64,000 nt of DNA from Lachnospiraceae bacterium NK4A179 (GTDB lineage: Bacteria > Bacillota > Clostridia > Lachnospirales > Lachnospiraceae): contig ATWC01000008.1 in the NCBI GenBank assembly GCA_000421045.1, positions 1 to 64,000 on the forward strand, in the 5' to 3' direction. Within the stretch, counting starts at the first letter, position 1. Every line of letters starts with the position of its first letter. Below the pieces are notes generated by a model. It was given only the letters and a program-made list of their open reading frames with translations. It was not told the DNA's origin and made no database searches. This document shows, in pieces, positions 25,931 to 33,690 of the stretch. The position numbers were made by a program, and so were the translations under genes.

Positions 25931-28840
25931 ATGAAAAAATCCGGATACGGCAAACTGTTTACAGTTCTTATGACGATCCTTCTGATCTTTACAGATCTGT
26001 CAGGAGGACTTGTTTCGATATGTAAGCTGCTTACGCCTATGGAAAGCGTGTATGCGGCCGATGCCAGCGCTAATTACTATATCAGATATAAGACTCGGTA
26101 TGGAAACGGTACCATGGCTTCCCAGAACTGTGTTGTGGGACAGCCTGTAAAGATCAGAAACTGCGGCTTTACCCGAAGCGGATATGATTTTGAGTATTGG
26201 AGAGAGGCCAGTGCAAACGGTACCGAGATAAAGCATTATCCTTATGACAGGGTTACCAGGACGACTATGCCTGAAGGCGGTGTGGTCGAGTACGAAGCTG
26301 TCTGGAAGCTCAAGCAGAGCAATCCCGGCCCGAATCTTAATAATACAAAACGCATATTATTCTATAAAAACGTTGAGGGCGATTACACCCGTCCAAATGT
26401 ACAAAACGTAAGCTACCCTAATACGGTCAATCTGGATACAAACAGCTTTGTCAGAAAAGGATATATTTTTGATTCATGGAATACTAAACCTGATGGTTCG
26501 GGAACGACATTTGATGACAGGCAGGTCCTTTATCCAAATGATTATAAAAATGGACTGACACTTTATGCGCAGTGGCTCACTGTTGAACGCAGCATCTCAT
26601 TTAACAGCGTATCTCTAAATCTCTTCCCTGACGGAAAGGCTGTTCTTGTAAGTGCTGAATTTGCACCTGAACAGGAAGTGCCCGTCATACCTGAATGGAG
26701 CAGTTCAGACGAAGCAGTTGTTACAGTCAGCGGATGTGAGATAACGAAGAATTCTTATGTTTTTAATGCATTAGTTACGCCGCTTTCGGAAGGAACGGCT
26801 ACTATTACTGTATCTGCTTTAGGCTGCAGTGACACGCTTTCTGTCAGTGTCAATGATCCTTCGAATGATGCTCCGGATCCGGATTATAATCCTAAAGCAC
26901 AGGATGAGTATAACGAAGAGGATGATGATGTTTCCGACGATCTTACCAGGCGCGATCTTGCGCTTTTTGCCGGCGGAAAGATTCCTGACGGTATATGGAT
27001 AGCGGGCCTTGCTCCGACATATAAATATAACGGTTCAAAGATATGTCCTGTCGTGCGTGTTTATAATCGTGATGAAAGACTCACCGAGAAAGTGGATTAT
27101 CTCATAAAGTACAGGAATAATGTCCAAGCGGGGGATAAGTCATATCAGAACGGTCCTAAGATCATAATAACCATGAGAGGCAATTTCTCGGGAACAAAGA
27201 CAGTTGGATTTACCATTTCACCTGTTGATCTTTCGGAATGCGAAGTTTATGACCGCGTAAGGAAGTATTCCTCCGGGGACCTTAAACTCTGCAATCCCGT
27301 AGTGACCTATAAAAAGAAGGTCCTGGTATATGGAGTTGACTATATCACCGATCAGGAACACAGGTATATGTCTGCTACACCGAAGGAAGGGACTGAAGTG
27401 CGGCTTGACGGACTCGGTAATTTTACCGGTTCGGTAAAGGCCAGGGTGACTATCTATCCCGATATCATACCTATATCAAAGGCCAAGATAAAAGTTAAGG
27501 CAAAGAATCTGGTTTATGATGAAGATATGGTAAAACGCCTTGGCGGGATGCAGCTTGATCCTGCAAAAGGCGAGATTTCCGTAAAATATTTCAGAAAGAA
27601 TCTTGTTCAGGGAAAAGATTATACACTCACATATATCAATAATGCCTCCGCAGGGAAGGCTACGGTTATCGTTACCGGCAAGGGTGATTTTGCCGGAACC
27701 GTAAGACGTGATTTCAGGATAAAGAGCGCATACCGCTTCAGGATGGCAAATATCAAAGCAAGATCATTCTATCTTGATGGTACGCCATATACCGATTATT
27801 ACCGTGTGCATTATACAGGCAGACGTGTCCGTCCTGTAGTGAGCCGTATATTGGTTGATGGTGAGGAACTTAAGGAAGGTGTTGACTATACGGTCAGCTA
27901 CAGTAATAATCTTAAGCGCGGCACCGGTCATGTGATCGTCAAAGGCATAGGAAGATGCAGCGGAAAAAAGGTCCTGAATTTCAAGATCCTTCCCGTGAAC
28001 CTTGAATTTGAGGATGTATCACTTTCGTTCGCATCAGGCACGGATAAATATGTATTTGTCAAAGGCGGTGTTAAGCCTGCGATGAAGGTTACCATGAATG
28101 AGAATGGTAAGATCCTTGTTGAAGGAAGAGATTACAAGCTTCTGTATTCCAGGAGCACGAAACTCGGCAAGGCAAAGGTTACCGTAAAAGGCATGGGCAA
28201 TTACATGGGAAAACTCCATGCATATTATGAGGTACTGCCGCAGACAGATCCTTCGGCTGCAGTGCTTTCGGCTATACCTGATACCTGTAGTGATGCACCC
28301 GGAAAATGGAAGGCTCAGTTAAAGATAGTAGACAGGTTCAGCGGAAAGACGATGATCGCCGGTAAAGACTATCTGCTGTCCACAAGAAAAGACAGAGACA
28401 TATGGGGTAATGTTATCTCTGAAAATGCAGCTCTCCGCGTAGGAACGGAAGTGTTTGTTACGGTAGAGGGAAGCGGTGCTTATGAAGGTCTTCTTATAAG
28501 CGGAAGCTATAAGATCGCTGAACAGAGCATAATGAGTGCAACTGTTACGTTTGATTCAAACGGATATGCTGAAGACGGTGATCCGACTTTTACATATACG
28601 GGTTCCAATATCGTGCCGGATCCAAATGCGGGACAGATCATCGTAAAGTACGGCGATAAAGTGCTTGATTACGGTACGGATTATTACGTGGTCTACAATC
28701 AGGCAGTAAACAGAATAAATAAAGGCAGTTACGATATCAGTATCGTTGGACTGGGATCATACAGCGGTATAAAGACCGTGAAGTATACGATTTCCACACG
28801 TTCAACCAAAGATTACTGGTACGGAAATGCTGAAAAATAA
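25931..28840 (+). CDS. Large exported repeat protein (InlB-type and Ig-like repeats)
   Basis: A 969-residue protein with an N-terminal signal (basic MKKSGYGK, then hydrophobic LFTVLMTILLIFT). Two Listeria-Bacteroides (InlB B-type) repeats follow: about 45-135 (ending YEAVWK) and about 138-217 (RKGYIFDSWNTKPDGSGT, ending LYAQW). Next is a Big_2-like Ig domain (about 225-310) and an acidic linker. At least five further repeats each end in a motif like GKGDFAGTV or GMGNYMGK after VDY-TVSY-type strands. No LPXTG motif, S-layer domain or C-terminal membrane helix is visible, so anchoring is unclear. GGAGG at 25921-25925 sets the start at 25931. It separates serA from the DUF1015 gene, with its own terminator-promoter boundary. 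Confidence 0.8.
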   Translation: MKKSGYGKLFTVLMTILLIFTDLSGGLVSICKLLTPMESVYAADASANYYIRYKTRYGNGTMASQNCVVGQPVKIRNCGFTRSGYDFEYWREASANGTEIKHYPYDRVTRTTMPEGGVVEYEAVWKLKQSNPGPNLNNTKRILFYKNVEGDYTRPNVQNVSYPNTVNLDTNSFVRKGYIFDSWNTKPDGSGTTFDDRQVLYPNDYKNGLTLYAQWLTVERSISFNSVSLNLFPDGKAVLVSAEFAPEQEVPVIPEWSSSDEAVVTVSGCEITKNSYVFNALVTPLSEGTATITVSALGCSDTLSVSVNDPSNDAPDPDYNPKAQDEYNEEDDDVSDDLTRRDLALFAGGKIPDGIWIAGLAPTYKYNGSKICPVVRVYNRDERLTEKVDYLIKYRNNVQAGDKSYQNGPKIIITMRGNFSGTKTVGFTISPVDLSECEVYDRVRKYSSGDLKLCNPVVTYKKKVLVYGVDYITDQEHRYMSATPKEGTEVRLDGLGNFTGSVKARVTIYPDIIPISKAKIKVKAKNLVYDEDMVKRLGGMQLDPAKGEISVKYFRKNLVQGKDYTLTYINNASAGKATVIVTGKGDFAGTVRRDFRIKSAYRFRMANIKARSFYLDGTPYTDYYRVHYTGRRVRPVVSRILVDGEELKEGVDYTVSYSNNLKRGTGHVIVKGIGRCSGKKVLNFKILPVNLEFEDVSLSFASGTDKYVFVKGGVKPAMKVTMNENGKILVEGRDYKLLYSRSTKLGKAKVTVKGMGNYMGKLHAYYEVLPQTDPSAAVLSAIPDTCSDAPGKWKAQLKIVDRFSGKTMIAGKDYLLSTRKDRDIWGNVISENAALRVGTEVFVTVEGSGAYEGLLISGSYKIAEQSIMSATVTFDSNGYAEDGDPTFTYTGSNIVPDPNAGQIIVKYGDKVLDYGTDYYVVYNQAVNRINKGSYDISIVGLGSYSGIKTVKYTISTRSTKDYWYGNAEK

Positions 28841-28854
28841 AGGAGAGAAAAAAG

Positions 28855-30090
28855 ATGGCAGTAATAAGACCTTTTACGGCTGTAAGGCCGAAGGCAGGAA
28901 TGGAAGCAAAGATAGCAGCGCTTCCGTATGACGTTTATGACAGAGCTGAAGCAAAGGAAGTGGTAGCGGCAAATCCGGATTCCTTTCTTGCTATAGACAG
29001 AGCGGAAACACAGTTTTCAGATGATGTTGATACATATGCTGACTGTGTATATGAAAAAGCAGCACAGATGCTTAAAGAGAGGATTGCAAAAGGCGATTAC
29101 ATTCAGGAGAAGAAAGCTGCATATTATATCTATGAGCTAACGATGGACGGCCGTACACAGACAGGTATTACAGCATGTGCATCCATTGATGATTATCAGA
29201 ACCAGATAATCAAAAAGCATGAGAATACCAGAGCCGATAAAGAGGAAGACCGTATCAGACACGTTGATACATGTTCTGCCCAGACAGGCCCTATATTCCT
29301 TGCATACAGGGAAGACAGTGCCATAAGCAGTATTGTTGACCGTGTAAAACAGGGCACAGCCCTTTATGATTTTGTATCCGATGACGGTATCAGACACAGA
29401 GTATTTGTTATAGATTCCGATAATGATATAAATACTATCCGCGAGCGTTTTGCAGGCATGGATTCCATCTACATCGCAGACGGTCATCACAGATGCGCTT
29501 CAGCTGTAAAGGTTGGTCTTAAACGCAGAGCCGAGAATCCCGGATACACAGGAGAGGAAGAATTCAATTACTTCCTTTCGGTACTTTTCCCTGACAATGA
29601 GCTTATGATCATGGATTACAACAGAGTAATGCATGATAAGAACGGAATGAGCCTTGATGAGATTATAAACAAAGCTTCTGAATATTTTGAGATCAAAGAA
29701 TACGGAACAGATGCTTACAAGCCTGCTTCCAAAGGAACATTTGGAATGTATGCCGATAAGAAGTGGTATGAGCTTAAGATAAAGGATGAATTCAAGAGCG
29801 ACGATCCGGTTGACGGTCTTGATGTTTCGATCCTTCAGAAGTATATGCTCGACGGTCTTCTTGGGATCAAAGATCCTAAGACAGACAAACGTATAGAGTT
29901 TGTTGGCGGTATCAGGGGACTTAAGGAACTTGAAACGAGAGCTGATAAGTATGATGGTCTCGCATTTTCGATGTATCCGACTTCTATCGGTGAACTTTTT
30001 GCCGTTGCAGATGCCGGAAGGCTTATGCCTCCTAAGTCTACATGGTTTGAGCCGAAACTCAGAAGCGGTATCTTCATCCATCTTATCTGA
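28855..30090 (+). CDS. DUF1015 family protein
   Basis: A 411-residue cytosolic protein recognised by the DUF1015 opening VIRPFTAVRPKAG, ALPYDVYDRAEAKE, the central KHENTRADKEEDRIRH, the metal-like YIADGHHRCASAVK (about residue 205) and the tail RLMPPKSTWFEPKLRSG. The family's activity is not established. In related Clostridia the gene commonly lies beside serC and serA, which hints at a link to serine or phosphoserine metabolism. Here it is five kilobases from serC with the large exported protein gene between. AGGAGAG precedes the ATG. Confidence 0.88.
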   Translation: MAVIRPFTAVRPKAGMEAKIAALPYDVYDRAEAKEVVAANPDSFLAIDRAETQFSDDVDTYADCVYEKAAQMLKERIAKGDYIQEKKAAYYIYELTMDGRTQTGITACASIDDYQNQIIKKHENTRADKEEDRIRHVDTCSAQTGPIFLAYREDSAISSIVDRVKQGTALYDFVSDDGIRHRVFVIDSDNDINTIRERFAGMDSIYIADGHHRCASAVKVGLKRRAENPGYTGEEEFNYFLSVLFPDNELMIMDYNRVMHDKNGMSLDEIINKASEYFEIKEYGTDAYKPASKGTFGMYADKKWYELKIKDEFKSDDPVDGLDVSILQKYMLDGLLGIKDPKTDKRIEFVGGIRGLKELETRADKYDGLAFSMYPTSIGELFAVADAGRLMPPKSTWFEPKLRSGIFIHLI

Positions 30091-30130
30091 TATAAATTTC
30101 TAAAAAAAAATACAGGGCGGGTTATCTTTA

Positions 30131-32509
30131 ATGAATAAGAAACTATATAATCTCATGGATTGGGCGCGTATAGAGGAAGTTGTATACGGCGAATGCGACA
30201 GACCATCTGATTTTCTGGGCGCGCATACTGCCGGTCGCCAGGTCCTTGTACAGTGTTTTTTCCCGGGGGCTGTATCATGCAGCCTCCAGATCATTGACAG
30301 CAAAGCTTCGAAAGGACGCAGTGTAAAAGAAGAGATAGCTATGGAGATGGCTGATGAGGCCGGTTTTTTTGCTGCGCTCATTTCACCTGCTCAGGCAAAA
30401 GACTACAGGTATCATGTTGTCAAAGATGACGGGGAAAGAGTTGTCAGGGAGATATATAACAAAGGCGTCCTGCTTTCTCCGGATGATGAGGACAGACTTA
30501 TGTCCGGCGGAGAAAGAAAAGCCTATGAGTATATGGGAGCTCATAAGAAGACGGTTTCCGGAGTAAGAGGAGCAGTCTTCAGGGTATATGCTCCCGAGGC
30601 AGTCAGAGTGAGCGTTGTTTGTGAGAGTAATGACTGGAACGGACTTGAGTCTCAGATGGACCGTATATCTGAGAGTGGTATATTTGAACTTTTCCTTCCC
30701 GGTTTTGAAGAAGGCGACAGTTATAAATATGAGATCGTGATGAGAGGCGGAGTAAAGATATGCAAGTGCGATCCGTTCTGCTTCTCACTTAAAGACGGCA
30801 ATTCAGTGCTTACTGCTCCTGATCATTACAAGTGGCAGGATAAGGCATGGATGGAGAAGAGAGAGGCAAAGACTCTTTCAATATATGAAGTGCCGCTTTT
30901 TGCATGCCGTGATGAAGATGGGACTCCGGTCAATATAAAGAGTATAGCCTCTGACATGGCTGAATATGTAAAGCGTATGGGATTTACGCATGTTATGCTC
31001 ATGCCTTTCTTAGAGTATCCCGATGAGAGATCGGCAGGGTTTCATACATCGCTTTTCTTCGCACCGGCTTCGCGATTCGGAGAAGCTGAGGATTATCAGG
31101 CCTTCGTTGATATCATGCATGAAAACGGCATAGGAGTAATTGCGGAATGGAACTTCTATGATTTTAATAATATGGGTGACGGGCTTGGTTCTTTTGATGG
31201 TTCTGCTTTGTTTGAATACCCTGATGTCAGACGTGGCATAGATCCGGCTGACGGTATGCTGGTGTTTAATCTGAAGGATCGTTTTGTTAAGGAATATCTG
31301 CTTTCCTCATTGGATAATCTTGTAAGGAATTTCCATATAGACGGTTTTGAATTCACTGATGTTACAAAGGCTTTATATCTGGATTATTACAGGAAGCCGG
31401 GAGAGTGGGTACCCAATATCTACGGTGGTGTAGAGAATCTTGAAACCATTGATTTCCTTAAAGAAGCCAATGCTTTTCTGCATAAGTCACACAAGGGTGT
31501 ATTCACTATCGCAGAGGATACCAGCGCTTATTCAAGAGTTACCGGGGAAGGTGATGACTCACTGGGCTTCGATTACAAGTCGGATCCTGATCTGGCGGGT
31601 GCATATGCGGATTATCTTTCGCATGATCCCATAGAAAGAAAATTTCATCATCACGAACTTACGGATTCTGCATTTTATCAATACTGTGAATCTTACATTC
31701 ATCCGGTGAGCCATTCTCATACAGATAATTCACAGGGCGGCCTTTATACAAGGATGTTCGGAGATGAGATACGCAAGCGTGAAAATCTTAAACTCCTTTA
31801 TGCGATGTTGAAATTTCATGTTGGAAGCACTTCGGTCATCATGGGACAGGAGATCGGAGACAAAGCATCCTTTGATGCTGTCTCTCCCATAAATCTTCTT
31901 CCTTCTGAAGGTATGGAAGTGTTCAGGGATTATATATGTGCACTCAACCGGTTCGCAGTTCAGCACCCTGCACTTCTTCCCGATACGGAATTTGAATGGA
32001 TAAATGAGAATGGCGCCGATCGGAATGTTCTCTCATTTGTAAGGAAGTGTGATAAGGAAACTCTGCTTTTTATATTTAATTTTGCAGATACAACTTATGG
32101 CAGATTTGAATCGGGAGTTCCCTACGATGGTAAGTATGAGATGATCTTTGACACATCCGCCGAAGAGTTTGGCGGTGAAGATTCTGCAGCATGCCTTTAT
32201 CTTGCAAGAGATGAAAAATGCGACGGACGGGATGAGTCAATATGCGTAAGTCTGAAACCTTTGAGCGCGGCAGTATTTTCTTATATCCCTTATTCAAAGG
32301 ATGAAAGAGAGCTTATAGAGAAGCGCAAGGCTGAAAAGATAAGACTTAGGAAAGAGGAACAGGAGAGGCGGTCAAGGATCAACGATGCCAAGGAAAAGAT
32401 CAGGCAGGATCTGAAGGCTGAACTTGAAAAGAAGATATTCGAAGCTGAAGAGGCGATAGCTTCAGGCAGCGAGTATAAGAAAAAAGCAGGCGGTAAAAGA
32501 AATAAATGA
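30131..32509 (+). CDS. Glycogen-branching-enzyme homologue lacking catalytic residues (GH13 pseudoenzyme)
   Basis: A 792-residue protein with the GlgB layout: an N1 domain (about 1-135), a CBM48-type N2 domain (about 136-235, with GVRGAVFRVYAPEAVRVSV), a GH13 barrel (about 250-600) and a C-domain. A highly charged Lys/Glu/Arg-rich helical tail (about 715-792) is extra. The barrel motifs are altered. Region I reads AEWNFYDF, where GlgB has a D-x-V-P-x-H-F-type motif. Region II reads DGFEFTDV, with Thr409 where the nucleophile Asp is expected and Glu407 for the Arg. Region IV reads VSHSHTD, with Ser529 for the SHDE aspartate. The region III Glu (Glu462) remains. It probably binds glucan without branching it. 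It overlaps mscS by four bases. Confidence 0.8.
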   Translation: MNKKLYNLMDWARIEEVVYGECDRPSDFLGAHTAGRQVLVQCFFPGAVSCSLQIIDSKASKGRSVKEEIAMEMADEAGFFAALISPAQAKDYRYHVVKDDGERVVREIYNKGVLLSPDDEDRLMSGGERKAYEYMGAHKKTVSGVRGAVFRVYAPEAVRVSVVCESNDWNGLESQMDRISESGIFELFLPGFEEGDSYKYEIVMRGGVKICKCDPFCFSLKDGNSVLTAPDHYKWQDKAWMEKREAKTLSIYEVPLFACRDEDGTPVNIKSIASDMAEYVKRMGFTHVMLMPFLEYPDERSAGFHTSLFFAPASRFGEAEDYQAFVDIMHENGIGVIAEWNFYDFNNMGDGLGSFDGSALFEYPDVRRGIDPADGMLVFNLKDRFVKEYLLSSLDNLVRNFHIDGFEFTDVTKALYLDYYRKPGEWVPNIYGGVENLETIDFLKEANAFLHKSHKGVFTIAEDTSAYSRVTGEGDDSLGFDYKSDPDLAGAYADYLSHDPIERKFHHHELTDSAFYQYCESYIHPVSHSHTDNSQGGLYTRMFGDEIRKRENLKLLYAMLKFHVGSTSVIMGQEIGDKASFDAVSPINLLPSEGMEVFRDYICALNRFAVQHPALLPDTEFEWINENGADRNVLSFVRKCDKETLLFIFNFADTTYGRFESGVPYDGKYEMIFDTSAEEFGGEDSAACLYLARDEKCDGRDESICVSLKPLSAAVFSYIPYSKDERELIEKRKAEKIRLRKEEQERRSRINDAKEKIRQDLKAELEKKIFEAEEAIASGSEYKKKAGGKRNK

Positions 32510-33495
32510 TAGATTTTTCAACATATGTAAATAATGCTTTGACGGTGATGGCGGAGGAGGCGGAGAGCACGTCGGTGTCATCTGCATCAGCCGATTCGGT
32601 TTCGGCAGGTTCAGTAAGCGTATCAACCGTTTCTCAGGCTGCAGCTGAAAGCGTAGCCCAGATATCTGAAGATATAGGAGAGTTTCAGGCGTTTCTGCAG
32701 GCTCTTCCTTCAAAGATCACAGCTTTTGGTATCAAAGCTGCTTTTGCGATCATCATTTTTATCGGCGGTATATGGCTGATAAAAGTTATAAGACATATTC
32801 TTAAAAAGTCCATGGAAAAAGGAAAGGCTGATAAATCGATCAGCCATTTTGTCGATTCCCTGGTCAAGGTCGTGCTTTATGCCGTCCTCGTTATATGGAT
32901 AGCTTCATATTTTGGAGTCGAGACTACCAGCCTTGTGGCATTACTTGGTTCGGCCGGTGTTACCGTAGCTCTTGCTATCCAGGGAAGCTTATCCAATCTT
33001 ACGGGCGGTATCCTGATCCTTCTTCTCAAACCTTTTAAACTGGGAGACTATATCCATGAGGATAATAAGGGCAATGAGGGAACCGTTAATGAGATCGGTC
33101 TTTTCTATACAAAACTCTATACGATCGATGGAAGAACAGTAGTGCTTCCTAACGGAACTCTTGCCAATACGTCTTTGATCAATGTCAATATGACGCCGAT
33201 CAGACAGCTGATACTGAGTTTCGGGATCTCTTATTCGGCAGACATAGATAAGGCTAAAGATATCATACATGAAACGGTAGATGCCGAGAGCCGTATACTG
33301 TCCGACAAGACCGTGAAGATATATGTTGATTCCCTTGATTCTTCATGCGTAACGATCGGTTTAAGGGCTTTTGTTAATAACGAGGACTATTTCGATGTCA
33401 AATGGGCTCTTACCGAGAATGTGAAGAAAGCCTTTGATAAGAACGGCATAGAGATACCTTTTGATCAGATCGATGTTCACATGAAAGAGGGATAG
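32506..33495 (+). CDS. MscS-family mechanosensitive ion channel
   Basis: A 329-residue membrane protein. After a Ser/Ala/Val-rich N-terminal stretch (residues about 15-50, many codons of SVS type), there are transmembrane helices at about 72-95, 120-140 and the pore helix (SLVALLGSAGVTVALAIQGSLSNLTGGI). The cytoplasmic beta domain follows, with the MscS signature VNEIGLFYTKLYTIDGRTVVLPNG (split here as VNEIGLFYTKLY and TIDGRTVVLPNG). It opens under membrane tension to release solutes. The ATGA overlap couples it to the branching-enzyme homologue. The Ser-rich N-terminus is not typical. Confidence 0.9.
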   Translation: MIDFSTYVNNALTVMAEEAESTSVSSASADSVSAGSVSVSTVSQAAAESVAQISEDIGEFQAFLQALPSKITAFGIKAAFAIIIFIGGIWLIKVIRHILKKSMEKGKADKSISHFVDSLVKVVLYAVLVIWIASYFGVETTSLVALLGSAGVTVALAIQGSLSNLTGGILILLLKPFKLGDYIHEDNKGNEGTVNEIGLFYTKLYTIDGRTVVLPNGTLANTSLINVNMTPIRQLILSFGISYSADIDKAKDIIHETVDAESRILSDKTVKIYVDSLDSSCVTIGLRAFVNNEDYFDVKWALTENVKKAFDKNGIEIPFDQIDVHMKEG

Positions 33496-33506
33496 TCATT
33501 TTCCAC

Positions 33507-33535
33507 TTGATAATCTTAAGTGCTGCCTTTATAAT
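33507..33535 (+). promoter_or_regulatory. tRNA-Thr promoter
   Basis: TTGATA (33507-33512), a 17-bp spacer and TATAAT (33530-33535). It lies ten bases before the mature tRNA 5' end. Confidence 0.85.
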
Positions 33536-33545
33536 GGCTATTGCT

Positions 33546-33618
33546 GCTGAAATAGCTCAGCCGGTAGAGCACTTCACTCGTAATGAAGGGGTCGTGGGTT
33601 CGAGTCCCATTTTCAGCT
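33546..33618 (+). tRNA. tRNA-Thr (anticodon CGT)
   Basis: Full cloverleaf: acceptor GCTGAAA (33546-33552) with TTTCAGC (33611-33617), D-stem GCTC/GAGC, anticodon stem CTTCA/TGAAG with the seven-base loop CTCGTAA giving anticodon CGT, T-stem GTGGG/CCCAT and loop TTCGAGT. It reads the ACG codon. CCA is not encoded. Confidence 0.95.
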
Positions 33619-33619
33619 T

Positions 33620-33650
33620 AAATCCTTTCCCTGAGCGGAAGGGATTTTTT
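33620..33650 (+). terminator. Terminator after tRNA-Thr
   Basis: ATCCTTTCC (33622-33630) pairs with GGAAGGGAT (33637-33645), one G-T pair, then a T tract to about 33650. Confidence 0.85.
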
Positions 33651-33690
33651 GTAGGAATGATCATACTTTTAATTTGAGAGGTTTTCAGAG

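Noticed and set aside
33651-33690. T-box leader before alaS
   Set aside because: The 40-base gap after the tRNA terminator shows no specifier or antiterminator elements.
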